Positions 44,802 through 52,863 of a stretch of DNA of 64,000 nt are shown in pieces. The stretch covers positions 382,052-446,051 of the forward strand of contig NZ_JAVDXT010000005.1 in assembly GCF_031458075.1 (NCBI RefSeq). The letters run 5' to 3'. Position 1 is the first letter of the stretch. Each line of letters starts with the position of its first letter. Origin of the DNA: Rhodoferax_B ferrireducens_A. GTDB lineage: Bacteria; Pseudomonadota; Gammaproteobacteria; Burkholderiales; Burkholderiaceae_C. The position numbers and the translations under genes are program-made. The notes beneath the pieces were generated by a model that saw only the letters and a program-made list of their open reading frames with translations, did not search any database and was not told where the DNA came from.

Positions 44802-45746
44802 TCAGGCGCCGCGCACCATGGCCAGCACCTTGCCCGCATCCAGACTGCGGGCTGTCTGCTGCATGGCCGGCAGGTAGCGGCTGTGCAGGCCTTGCGCCTC
44901 CTGGGTCACGCTGGCGTAGACGTCCTTGAGCACCTGAGTCGACAGCGTGCGCCCGCCTGCGTAGTAGCGCTTGGCCACATGGCCCAGCGCGTAGGTGGCG
45001 GCAAAGCTCATGCCGGTGCTGACGGCTTGCTGGCCCAGCCCGCGCAGCAGGCCGCCGCCGACCTTGCCTAGCAAACCGCCAAGCAGCTTGCGCCCGGCCT
45101 GCTCCAGGTACTGCGAGGTCAGGCCCACGCCGACGGTGGCCAGAAAGTCTTTGATATGGCCGCGGTCCAGCTCGAAGCCATGGGCCTTGCCGATGCCGTA
45201 GACCAGCTTCATCTGCAAGGGAATGATGGCCATGGTGGACAGGGATTCGGGCAGCAGCTCGAGCGCGCCGTTGACGATGGCGGCGTTGAGAATCGTCTTG
45301 TCCAGCTCGGCATCGCCGGGCTTGGCCGCGGCCGCGGCTGGGGTTGCTGAGGGCGTGGCCGCGGCCAGGGGCACGGAGGCCATGGCATCGGCTTGCTGCA
45401 CGAACTGTTCGGCAGTCGCCTTGTGCAGCCCCAGCGCCTGTTGCAGGCTGGCCAGAAAGCGCTGCTCGGCGGGGGAATGCACGCCATCGGCATCGCAGAC
45501 GCAGACCGCCATTTCATAGGCCAGCTGCTTGGATTCGACGCTGACCAGCGCCGCCGCCACGCTGTCCAGCGAGACGCGCTGCAGCAGCACGTCCTGGTAC
45601 AGCGTGGGCAGGTTCAGGCCATCGGCTTGCGACAGGCCTTCGGCGATGCGCTTGATCTCGGCGCGCTCGCGCTCGTGCTTTTCACCATCGACAAAGGCGG
45701 CGAGCAGGCTCAGGGTGACGATGGCCCGGGTTTCAGATGCGTTCAT
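44802..45746 (-). CDS. TerB-like/DUF533 protein
   Basis: A 314-residue protein. Residues 1-130 are helical and TerB-like (AIVTLSLLAAFVDGEKHERERAEIKRIAEGL, VCVCDADGVHSPAEQRFLASLQQALG), the acidic fold found with tellurite resistance. An Ala/Pro linker follows, then a region with GLTSQYLEQAGRKLLGGLLGKVGGGLLRGLGQQAVSTGMSFAATYALGHVAKRYY, a glycine-rich hydrophobic block resembling DUF533/DUF697-type membrane pieces. ATG 45746 is used; ATG 45764 is also in frame. It ends 31 bases before DUF2946. Confidence 0.65.
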   Translation of the reverse strand: MNASETRAIVTLSLLAAFVDGEKHERERAEIKRIAEGLSQADGLNLPTLYQDVLLQRVSLDSVAAALVSVESKQLAYEMAVCVCDADGVHSPAEQRFLASLQQALGLHKATAEQFVQQADAMASVPLAAATPSATPAAAAAKPGDAELDKTILNAAIVNGALELLPESLSTMAIIPLQMKLVYGIGKAHGFELDRGHIKDFLATVGVGLTSQYLEQAGRKLLGGLLGKVGGGLLRGLGQQAVSTGMSFAATYALGHVAKRYYAGGRTLSTQVLKDVYASVTQEAQGLHSRYLPAMQQTARSLDAGKVLAMVRGA

Positions 45747-45889
45747 GGAAGGTTCTCTGGACATGGCGGAGCCTGTTGGTGCCGATACGGGGCCAAAGGT
45801 TCCAGGCGGCAGCCGCCGCACGTCATGCGTTTGCCACATTAGCGCCTTCTGCGTGTCACATGGCCGCCGCACACTCGCGGGCAACTGCA

Positions 45890-45907
45890 TTGCCATGGAG
45901 CTGCCAT
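45890..45907 (+). promoter_or_regulatory. PHO-box-like direct repeat upstream of the PlcP-like gene
   Basis: TTGCCAT (45890-45896) and CTGCCAT (45901-45907) with four bases between, the 11-bp period of a PhoB site. They match CTGTCAT at five and six of seven positions. TATGTC at 45914-45919 could be a -10, but its spacing (six bases) is shorter than usual. Weak on its own; supported by the better site at 51283-51311. Confidence 0.4.
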
Positions 45908-45967
45908 GAACCCTATGTCGCACCGCATCTGCACAACCTGTGGGGCTGCCGCACCGGCAGGGGCCTG

Positions 45968-46849
45968 ATGTTCCAGGCCTTTGACGCCAGCCCGCCGGCC
46001 AGCGGGCTCTGGCGCGCCGCGCTGGCCCCATCTGACGACGATGGGCCGGACGACGACGCGGTGCCGGCGCAACGCCTGCGCTGCATCTTCATCTCCGACC
46101 TGCACCTGGGCACACCAGGCTGCCAGGCCGAGCCGCTGCTGCGCTTTCTGAAAGCCCACCCCAGCGACTACCTGTACCTAGTGGGCGACATCATCGACGG
46201 CTGGCAGCTGCGCCGGCGCTGGTACTGGCCGCAATCGCACAACGACGTGGTGCAAAAGCTGCTGCGCCGCGCCCGCAAAGGCTGCCGGGTGATCTTTGTG
46301 CCCGGCAACCACGACGAGTTTGCGCGTGGCTTTGTCGGCCACCACTTCGGTGGCATCGAGGTGGTGCAGGAGGCGGTGCATGTGACCACCGACGGCCGCA
46401 AGCTGTGGGTGGTGCATGGCGACTACTTCGACGCCGTGGTGCAGTACGCCAAGTGGCTGGCCTACCTGGGCGACAACCTGTACGAGCTGACCCTGAAGCT
46501 GAACCGGCACCTGAACAGCCTGCGCGCCCGCATGGGCCTGCCCTACTGGTCGCTGTCCTCGTACCTGAAGAACAAGGTGAAGACCGCGCTGAACTACGTG
46601 ACCGACTTCGAGGAAGCCGTGGCCGCCGAGGCCCGCAAGCGCGGCCACCACGGCGTGGTCTGCGGCCACATCCACCGCGCCGAGATGCGCACTATCAACG
46701 GCACGCTGTACTGCAACGACGGCGACTGGGTGGAGAGCCGCACCGCGCTGGTCGAACACATGGACGGCCGGCTGGAACTGCTGCACTGGCAGGACCCGTC
46801 ACCGTCTACCGCCCTCACCGTGCCACAGCCACATACCGCCACCGTTTAA
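45968..46849 (+). CDS. PlcP-like metallophosphoesterase (LpxH-related)
   Basis: A 293-residue calcineurin-type enzyme. Metal motifs: FISDLHLG (Asp44, His46), LVGDIIDG (Asp74), VPGNHDEF (Asn114, His115), VVHGDYFD, and CGHIHRAE. The segment WYWPQSHNDVVQKLLRRARKG...HFGGIEV...YWSLSSYLKNKVKTALNYV resembles PlcP, the phospholipase C of Sinorhizobium and marine bacteria that strips phosphate head groups during phosphorus starvation. Automatic annotation usually says UDP-2,3-diacylglucosamine diphosphatase (LpxH). PlcP is favoured because the next plus-strand genes and the neighbouring glycosyltransferase are lipid-related. The choice between PlcP and LpxH is inference. Confidence 0.8.
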   Translation: MFQAFDASPPASGLWRAALAPSDDDGPDDDAVPAQRLRCIFISDLHLGTPGCQAEPLLRFLKAHPSDYLYLVGDIIDGWQLRRRWYWPQSHNDVVQKLLRRARKGCRVIFVPGNHDEFARGFVGHHFGGIEVVQEAVHVTTDGRKLWVVHGDYFDAVVQYAKWLAYLGDNLYELTLKLNRHLNSLRARMGLPYWSLSSYLKNKVKTALNYVTDFEEAVAAEARKRGHHGVVCGHIHRAEMRTINGTLYCNDGDWVESRTALVEHMDGRLELLHWQDPSPSTALTVPQPHTATV

Positions 46850-46862
46850 CCAGGAGAGCCCC

Positions 46863-47465
46863 ATGTCCGACTTCTTCGAACAACTCAGAATCCAGCGCTG
46901 GGACGACCACCGCTACTACCACCACAGCCGCATCAACCAGTCGCTGCACCTGGTCAGCGCGCTCAGCTTTGTTTGCGCCTATGCGCTGCTGTTCAAGGAC
47001 CCGGCGCTGGCCGCGCTGCTGGCCTGGCTGGTGTCGATGACCAGCCGCCAGGCCGGGCATTTCTTCTTCGAGCCCAAGGGCTATGACGTGGTGAACCAGG
47101 CCACGCACGAGCACAAGGAAGACATCAAGGTCGGCTACAACCTGCGCCGCAAAGTGGTGCTGCTGGCCATCTGGGCCGCATCGCCGCTGCTGCTGGTCTG
47201 GCAGCCCAGCCTGTTCGGCCTGCTGGAGCCGCACACCGGCCTGGAAAGCTTTACCCGCAACACCGGCCTGCTGTGGCTGGCCGTGGGCGTGGGCGGCCTG
47301 GTGTTCCGCACCGTGCACCTGTTCTTCCTGAAGGACGTGGAAGCCGGCCTGGTGTGGATGACCAAGATCCTGACCGACCCGTTCCACGACATCCTGCTGT
47401 ACTACAAGGCGCCTTTGGCCTTGCTGCGCGGCGAGTTAATCGAGCCGCGCCAGGCTGCGCATTAA
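46863..47465 (+). CDS. DUF962/Mpo1-like membrane protein
   Basis: A 200-residue membrane protein. The N-terminal part DDHRYYHHSRINQSLHLVSALSF and the second block TSRQAGHFFFEPKGYD fit the His-rich H...N..xH and QxxGHxxxE pattern of DUF962 proteins; yeast Mpo1 of that family is a 2-hydroxy-fatty-acid dioxygenase. A third conserved-looking His block is ATHEHKEDIKVGYNLRRK. About four membrane helices. Assignment is tentative. It starts 13 bases after the PlcP-like gene, so the two form one transcript. Confidence 0.5.
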   Translation: MSDFFEQLRIQRWDDHRYYHHSRINQSLHLVSALSFVCAYALLFKDPALAALLAWLVSMTSRQAGHFFFEPKGYDVVNQATHEHKEDIKVGYNLRRKVVLLAIWAASPLLLVWQPSLFGLLEPHTGLESFTRNTGLLWLAVGVGGLVFRTVHLFFLKDVEAGLVWMTKILTDPFHDILLYYKAPLALLRGELIEPRQAAH

Positions 47466-49111
47466 AACTTCTGCGCCAGCATTTCTCGAAGCACCCGGCG
47501 TTTGATCAGCTTGTTGGTCAGCGCCGGGTTATGCCACCACCAGCCATCGGCCTGCATCGCCTGGGCGGCGCGCACGAAGCGCTCGGCCACGGCGGCAAAG
47601 TCGGCATCGCTGTAGTTCAGGCTGAAGATGAAACGCCCGGTACCGACCCAGCTCAAGGCCAAGCCTTCGAGCCGCAGGTAATGCTGCAGCAACCAGTTGT
47701 AGCAGGCCGGTTGGGTGTAGAGCACGGTCCAGATGGACGACATATGCGCCACCTGCACCGGTACGCCGGCAGCGGCCAGGCGCTGGTTCAAGTCTGCCGC
47801 CCGTTGGTCCCAGCGTGCGTCCTGTCCGGTGTACATGGCCTGGATCGGCGCGGTCTCCAGGCTCTGCAGAAACACATTCATCGCGCCCATCACATAGGGG
47901 TGGGCATTGAAGGTGCCGCGGGCAAAACAGATGTCGGCCGGGGCCTCGTCGCGGAAGCGCTTCATCCACGCATGCTGGCCGCAGACCACACCCACCGGCA
48001 GGCCGCCGCCGAGGGTCTTGCCGTAGGTCACCATATCGGCCTGCACGCCAAAGTATTCCTGCGCGCCGCCGGGCGCCAGGCGGAAGCCGACAAACACCTC
48101 GTCGAAGATCAGCGCAATGTTTTTCTCGGTACAGATCTGGCGCAATTGCTTCAACCAGCGTGTCGTGGCAGCGCGGTCGAAATGCGCGCTGCGGCCGCTA
48201 TCCAGCAGCGAGGAGTCGCCCGGTGCACCGATGTTCGGGTGCAGGGCCTGCAGCGGGTTCACCAGCACGCAGGCGATGTCCTTGCGCTTGCGCAGCACAC
48301 GCAAGGTGGCCTCGCCCATGTCCTGCAAGGTGTAGGTATCGCGCTCGGTCACCGGGTTGCCGATGCCGGGCTGCACATCGCCCCACCAGCCGTGGTAGGC
48401 GCCACAAAAACGCAGCAAATGCGTGCGCTTGGTGTGGTAGCGGGCCAGGCGCACGGCCTGCATCACCGCCTCGGTGCCCGACATGTGGAAGCTCACCTCG
48501 TCCATGCCGGAGATGGCTTTCAGCCGCTTAGCGTTGTCGGCCACCACCGGGTGGTAGGAGCCCAGCACCGGGCCGAGTTCGGCCACCATGGCGCTACCCT
48601 GGCGGATGCAGTCTTTGTAGAAGTCGTTGCCGAACAGGTTCACGCCGTAGGAGCCGGTGAGGTCGTAGAACACATTGCCGTCCAGGTCGGTCAGGGTCAC
48701 GCCTGCCGTGGACTGCACGAACGAGCCCGTCTTCAGCGCCTTGCCGAACAGCTCGCGGAACTGGTAGGGCACTTTGTAGGCGGCGATGAACTGCATGTCG
48801 GAGATATCGCCCTCGGCCTCGCACGTCAGCTGCAGGCTGTGGGCGAAGCGGCTGGCGTACTCGGCGGCGAGACGGGCCAGCGCGGTCTTGCGCAGCCCCA
48901 CCACCTCGGGCGGCGCGCCGTCCAGGTCGAAAGCCTGGGCTTCGTCGTAGCCGTAATTCGGCAGCTGTGCCGCCATGCGCCGGGCCATGCGCGGGTGCCC
49001 GGTCAGCGAGCGGTGTTTGGCCAGAGACAGTTCCAGCCGCGTCTTCACGCGGGTTGCGCCGTAGAGCAGCGCGACGCCGCCCACGGCAACCCAAGCCATT
49101 GATTCATTCAC
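47462..49111 (-). CDS. Membrane-anchored class III aminotransferase
   Basis: A 549-residue PLP enzyme. Residues 5-20 (MAWVAVGGVALLYGAT) are a single membrane anchor, unusual for this class. Residues 120-520 form the class III fold, close to glutamate-1-semialdehyde aminomutase: SGTEA (211-215), YHGWW (239-243), FDEVFVGFR (336-344) and PLP lysine 365 in YGKTLGGGLPVG. A basic, helical region (21-110) links anchor and enzyme. The start GTG 49111 has AGGA eight bases upstream; ATG 49099 is too far. It is divergent from the PSD-like gene with 29 bases between. Anchoring suggests a membrane-lipid or lipid-linked amino substrate. Confidence 0.8.
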   Translation of the reverse strand: MNESMAWVAVGGVALLYGATRVKTRLELSLAKHRSLTGHPRMARRMAAQLPNYGYDEAQAFDLDGAPPEVVGLRKTALARLAAEYASRFAHSLQLTCEAEGDISDMQFIAAYKVPYQFRELFGKALKTGSFVQSTAGVTLTDLDGNVFYDLTGSYGVNLFGNDFYKDCIRQGSAMVAELGPVLGSYHPVVADNAKRLKAISGMDEVSFHMSGTEAVMQAVRLARYHTKRTHLLRFCGAYHGWWGDVQPGIGNPVTERDTYTLQDMGEATLRVLRKRKDIACVLVNPLQALHPNIGAPGDSSLLDSGRSAHFDRAATTRWLKQLRQICTEKNIALIFDEVFVGFRLAPGGAQEYFGVQADMVTYGKTLGGGLPVGVVCGQHAWMKRFRDEAPADICFARGTFNAHPYVMGAMNVFLQSLETAPIQAMYTGQDARWDQRAADLNQRLAAAGVPVQVAHMSSIWTVLYTQPACYNWLLQHYLRLEGLALSWVGTGRFIFSLNYSDADFAAVAERFVRAAQAMQADGWWWHNPALTNKLIKRRVLREMLAQKF

Positions 49112-49140
49112 AGATTTTTCCTTTCAAAAGAGATACGACC

Positions 49141-50031
49141 ATGCAGATTCGCCAGCAGATACAGCAACTACTGAAACAGGAAGACCTGAACTTCTTGCTC
49201 ACCAACCGCCTGCCGCGGCGCTGGCTCACACAGGCCATGGGCTGGTTCAGCCAGATCGAGCAGCCGCTGGTGCGCGATGCGTCGATTGCGGTGTGGAAGT
49301 TCTTCTCGGACCTGGACTTGAGTGAAGCGAAGAAGACGCAGTTCAAAAGCATGCACGACTGCTTTACCCGCGAGCTGAAAGACGGCCTGCGGCCCATCGC
49401 GCGAGACCCTGCCGTGCTGAGCAGCCCCAGCGACGGCATCGTCGGCGCCCATGGACCGATTGAAGGCAGCCAGGTGTTCCAGGCCAAGGGCTTTCCGTAC
49501 ACGCTGCAGGAGCTGCTGGGCGACGAGGCACACAGCGGTGAATGGCGCGACGGCTACTTCGTGACCCTGCGGCTGACGTCCAGCATGTACCACCGCTTCC
49601 ACGCACCGCAGGACTGCACGGTGGAGAAAGTCACCTACTTTTCCGGCGACACCTGGAACGTGAACCCGATCGCTTTGAAACGCGTTGAAAAACTGTTCTG
49701 CAAGAACGAGCGCGCCTTTCTGAAGACCCGCATCACGGGCGACGGCCCGGCGCGCGGCCAGACGGTTGCACTGGTGCCGGTGGCGGCCATCCTGGTGGCC
49801 AGCATCCGCCTGCATTTTCTGGATGTGCTGCTGCACCTGAAGTACCAGGGCCCGAACACCCTGCCCTGCAACGCCCACTTCGCCAAGGGCCAGGAGATGG
49901 GCTGGTTTCAGCATGGATCGACCATCATCGTGCTGGCGCCCAAGGGCTTTGCGCTGTGCGAAGGTCTGCGCGATGGCTCAACGGTCCGCATGGGCCAAGC
50001 CCTTATGCGCTGGACGCAACCGACGGTTTAG
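49141..50031 (+). CDS. Phosphatidylserine decarboxylase-like pyruvoyl enzyme (second PSD)
   Basis: A 296-residue PSD homologue. The catalytic Asp98 is in SPSDGIVG, His154 in MYHRFHAP, and the self-cleaving GST is at 259-261 in FQHGSTII, where the usual LGST reads HGST. The cleavage and decarboxylation residues are therefore retained. It is clearly different from the canonical psd product at 55986-56828 (LGST, YHRIHMP). It may decarboxylate another serine-like or amino-acid head group. It overlaps the convergent glycosyltransferase by 29 bases and shares a 29-bp divergent start region with the aminotransferase. Confidence 0.82.
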   Translation: MQIRQQIQQLLKQEDLNFLLTNRLPRRWLTQAMGWFSQIEQPLVRDASIAVWKFFSDLDLSEAKKTQFKSMHDCFTRELKDGLRPIARDPAVLSSPSDGIVGAHGPIEGSQVFQAKGFPYTLQELLGDEAHSGEWRDGYFVTLRLTSSMYHRFHAPQDCTVEKVTYFSGDTWNVNPIALKRVEKLFCKNERAFLKTRITGDGPARGQTVALVPVAAILVASIRLHFLDVLLHLKYQGPNTLPCNAHFAKGQEMGWFQHGSTIIVLAPKGFALCEGLRDGSTVRMGQALMRWTQPTV

Positions 50032-51235
50032 GCTGCACAAACTGGGCCGCGGGCAGGCTGCTGAAGTGCCCGCCGTGGCATTGCACCACGGTGCGCAGGG
50101 TGCCGATAAAGCTGTCCACCACCGCAGCCCAGCCCAGGTGGGCCACGCTGGCCGGGGCGTTGAGGCGCAGCGCCTGCAGCCGCTGCGGGTGGCTGGCCAG
50201 GGCCGCCGCGGCCTGCACAAACTGGGCTTCCTCGCCCAGCGGCACCAGTACACCGTTGTGCTCCTGGCGGATCAGATGGGCCGCCGCCGCATGCGCATAC
50301 GACAGCACGGCCAGGCCGCTGGCCAGGGCTTCGGGCACCACATTGCCGTAGGTCTCGGTCATGCTGGGGAACAGGAACAGGTCGCCCGATGCATAGTAGG
50401 TGGCCAGCTCTTCGCCCTGGCGCACACCCGCAAAAATCGCCTGCGGGCAGCTGTCCTGCAAGGCCTTGCGCAGCGGGCCGTCACCGACCAACACCAGCCG
50501 TGCCGTGGGCTGGCGCGCCTGGACCGCGCCAAAGGCCGCCAGCACGGCGGCCACGTTCTTCTCGCGGGCCAGGCGGCCCACATACAGCGCCACCACGTCC
50601 TGCTCGCCCACGCCCCAGCTGGCGCGCAGCGCGCTGGAGCGACGCGCCGGGCTGAACTGGGCGATCTCCACGCCGCGCGACAGCACCGACACATTGCGGT
50701 AGCCGCGCGCCTGCAGCGCATAGACCATGGCCGGTGTCGGCACCAGGGTGGCCATGGTGCGGTTGTGCAGCTTGCGCAGGTAGGCGTCGATCGGCGTCTT
50801 CAGCAGGCCCAGGCCGTAGTGGCCCGAGTAGTTGTCGAAATTGGTGTGGAACGAGCTGGTCACCGGCAGCTGCAGCTTGCGCGCCGCCGTCACTGCCGAC
50901 CAGCCCAGCGGGCCTTCGGTGGCAACGTGCACCACGTCCGGCCGCATCTGCTGCCACAGCGCCAGCAGGCGGTTCTTCGACGGCAGGCCGAAGCGGAAAT
51001 TGCCGTAGCTGGGAATCGGCACGCCGGCGGACAGCACCTCGTCCAGCCCGGCGCGCGGCCCTGGCGCCTCCACCCCCGGCTGGCGCGGCCGCACGATTTG
51101 CAGCGCATGGCCGCGCTGCAGCATGCCTTCCACCAGGCGCCCCAGGGTCATGGCGACGCCATTCACTTCGGGCGGAAAAGTCTCGGTCACCAGCGCAATC
51201 CGCAGACTGGCCGGTTGTGCAGCGAATGATTCCAC
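50003..51235 (-). CDS. Agt-like GT4 glycosyltransferase
   Basis: A 410-residue GT4 enzyme with the MgtA/SqdX-type start LRIALVTETFPPEVNGVAMTLGRLVEGMLQRGHALQIVRPRQ. It has HVATEGPLGW, SSFHTNFDNYSGHYG, VGRLAREKNV and the nucleotide-sugar E-x7-E (TETYGNVVPEALASGLAV). The Agt enzymes of plcP operons transfer sugars to diacylglycerol, giving phosphate-free glycolipids. The start GTG 51235 is preferred: GAAGAG lies seven bases upstream and the PHO-box and -10 predict transcription near 51260, just before it. The GTG at 51259 would then be almost leaderless. It overlaps the PSD-like gene by 29 bases. Confidence 0.8.
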   Translation of the reverse strand: MESFAAQPASLRIALVTETFPPEVNGVAMTLGRLVEGMLQRGHALQIVRPRQPGVEAPGPRAGLDEVLSAGVPIPSYGNFRFGLPSKNRLLALWQQMRPDVVHVATEGPLGWSAVTAARKLQLPVTSSFHTNFDNYSGHYGLGLLKTPIDAYLRKLHNRTMATLVPTPAMVYALQARGYRNVSVLSRGVEIAQFSPARRSSALRASWGVGEQDVVALYVGRLAREKNVAAVLAAFGAVQARQPTARLVLVGDGPLRKALQDSCPQAIFAGVRQGEELATYYASGDLFLFPSMTETYGNVVPEALASGLAVLSYAHAAAAHLIRQEHNGVLVPLGEEAQFVQAAAALASHPQRLQALRLNAPASVAHLGWAAVVDSFIGTLRTVVQCHGGHFSSLPAAQFVQPKPSVASSA

Positions 51236-51266
51236 GATGATCTCTTCAGCGTTGTTCACGCTGCCG

Positions 51267-51311
51267 AGACTACGGCCCGCCCATGGCAGATTGATGGCAG
51301 GGGCATGTCAG
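51267..51311 (-). promoter_or_regulatory. PHO-box-like triple heptamer with -10, glycosyltransferase promoter
   Basis: On the minus strand CTGACAT (51311-51305), CTGCCAT (51300-51294) and CTGCCAT (51289-51283) repeat with exact 4-base gaps. Each matches the PhoB half-site CTGTCAT at six of seven positions. TAGTCT (51272-51267) follows exactly ten bases after the last heptamer, where a -10 of a PhoB-activated promoter belongs. Transcription would start near 51260. Confidence 0.6.
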
Positions 51312-51331
51312 TTTCAAGACACCCCCGAATC

Positions 51332-51381
51332 TCAATGTAAAAAGTGCCTCTGGCGCTTATTTCACCAGCGCAAGAAGCTAC
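51332..51381 (-). repeat. 50-bp Rhodoferax-type repeat, copy 11
   Basis: Minus-orientation copy beginning GTAGCTTCTTGCGCTGG, preceded by GCTATATAAAA. It lies between the stop of the TonB-C-like lipoprotein gene and the glycosyltransferase promoter, so it probably separates the two transcripts. Confidence 0.65.
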
Positions 51382-51405
51382 TTTTTATATAGCAAACCAG
51401 TCCGC

Positions 51406-51804
51406 TTATCTGGGCCGGTCGTAGAACGGGAAAGTCATGGGCGCGACCACCGTGACGGCCTCGGCACCGCCGACGCCGCGGTAGGGCGCGAACTCCATGT
51501 CGTTCACCGCCAGCAGGCAGGCCTCGTCGAGCACCGGGTTCAGGCTGGACTTGGCGATCCGCTTGCGCAGCACCTTGCCGTCGGCATCCACCAGGATCTC
51601 CACGATGACGGTGCTGGTGCGCGAGCGGTCCCGCACCAGATCGGGCGCTGGCGTCGGCACCTTGACCCGCCAGGGGCTGCTGGTGCGCATCTGGGCGATG
51701 TCGATCTGCTGGTCGGGCCATGGGGCCTCGGGCGGGGCGGATGCGCAGCCGGCCAGGACGGCCAGCGTGGCAACCAACAATACATGGCGAAAACGATGCT
51801 GCAT
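51406..51804 (-). CDS. Small TonB-C-like lipoprotein
   Basis: A 132-residue protein with lipobox LAVLAGCAS (Cys20). Residues 60-130 (TSTVIVEILVDADGKVLRKRIAKSSLNPVLDEACLLAVNDMEFAPYR) have the shape of a TonB C-terminal domain, as in secreted TonB-like lipoproteins (pattern VxxxVxxDGxVxxxxI...LDxAAxxAvxxxxFxP). It lacks the membrane helix and Pro-rich span of TonB itself. Role unknown. Upstream is the FAH-family gene, 34 bases away. Confidence 0.7.
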   Translation of the reverse strand: MQHRFRHVLLVATLAVLAGCASAPPEAPWPDQQIDIAQMRTSSPWRVKVPTPAPDLVRDRSRTSTVIVEILVDADGKVLRKRIAKSSLNPVLDEACLLAVNDMEFAPYRGVGGAEAVTVVAPMTFPFYDRPR

Positions 51805-51838
51805 ATGTGTTCCTATATTCCGTGTCTGGGCTGCGCGT

Positions 51839-52819
51839 TCAGCGCAGCAGAGGGGCCAGTTCCTGGTCGATGGCGCCGAACAGGCTGAGGCCGTCCATGC
51901 CCTTCATCTCGATGCGCACCGTGTCGCCGAACTGCAGGTAAGCCGTACTCGGCTGGCCGCCGTGCAGCGTCTCCATGGCGCGCTTCTCGGCGATGCAGTT
52001 ATAGCCTTTGGGCCAGTCGGTCTTGGCCTTGCTGCCCACGCCTGCGTTGGCCACCGGGCCGGAGCCGACGATGCTACCCGCCCGCACGTGGCGGGTGGCG
52101 CACAGCTGGGCGATCAGCTGGCCGAAGTGGTATTGCATCTCGGGTCCGGCATCGCACATGCCGACCTTGCGGCCGTTCCAGCTGGTGTGCAGCGGCAGAT
52201 GCACGCGGCCCTTGTCCCAGGCGTCGCCGAGTTCATCCAGGGTAATGGCGACCGGGCTGAACGCGGTGGCCGGCGCGCTCTGCACCCAGCCCGCGCCCTT
52301 GGCCCGCTCGACCGGCTCCAGGCTGCGCAGCCGCACGCTATTGCTCAGCAGCAGCAGACGCACGCCGTCCAGCGCCTGGGCCGGGGTCGAGCCCTGCGGC
52401 ACGTCGGCGGTGATGGCGGCCAGGCCGGCGCCGAAATCCACGTCCAGCGCCTCCGACTGGCAGCGCAGCAGCTCGCAGGCGCCCAGCAGGTTGTCGCCGC
52501 TGCCCGGGGCCAGCACCAGGCCGGGCTCGGCGTCCTGGGCCTGCAGCAGGCTGGGATAGGCCTGGCCCTCCACCCATTGGTAGGCGCGCGGCAGCGGCGC
52601 CATGCATTGCAGCGGGTCGAAGGGAAATGTGTGGCGGCCGCGGCCCTGGTTCAGCGCGTCGTACAGGTCTTGCAGCTGCGGGCTGAGGAAGCCCCAGTCG
52701 TCCAGTACCTGCTGCAGGCGGCTGGCAATGCCGGTCGCATAATGGGCCGAAGCCAGGTCGCGCGACACCACTACGAGCTGGCCGTCGCGGGAACCGTCTT
52801 GGTAGGTGGCCAATTTCAT
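51839..52819 (-). CDS. Fumarylacetoacetate hydrolase family protein
   Basis: A 326-residue FAH-fold protein. The metal and catalytic landmarks include EALDVDFGAGLAAITADVPQG, KTDWPKGYNCIAEKRAMETLHGG and FGDTVRIEMKGMDGLSLFGAIDQ. The family hydrolyses or decarboxylates acylpyruvates and related diketo acids; fumarylacetoacetase itself is a subset and this protein resembles the smaller FAH_N-domain type. ATG 52819 begins MKLATYQDGSRDGQLVVVSRDLASAHYA, the usual N-terminus. A reading-frame extension to 53242 covers the divergent DUF3108 gene and is rejected. Confidence 0.85.
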   Translation of the reverse strand: MKLATYQDGSRDGQLVVVSRDLASAHYATGIASRLQQVLDDWGFLSPQLQDLYDALNQGRGRHTFPFDPLQCMAPLPRAYQWVEGQAYPSLLQAQDAEPGLVLAPGSGDNLLGACELLRCQSEALDVDFGAGLAAITADVPQGSTPAQALDGVRLLLLSNSVRLRSLEPVERAKGAGWVQSAPATAFSPVAITLDELGDAWDKGRVHLPLHTSWNGRKVGMCDAGPEMQYHFGQLIAQLCATRHVRAGSIVGSGPVANAGVGSKAKTDWPKGYNCIAEKRAMETLHGGQPSTAYLQFGDTVRIEMKGMDGLSLFGAIDQELAPLLR

Positions 52820-52863
52820 AGGGGAGTCAGCCGGGTGGAGTGGATCAAGCGTTGCATAGACAA

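Noticed and set aside
49112..49140. PHO-box between aminotransferase and PSD-like genes
   Set aside because: CTG-type triplets occur nearby, but no 11-bp periodic CTGTCAT pair was found, so phosphate control of this pair is not supported by sequence.
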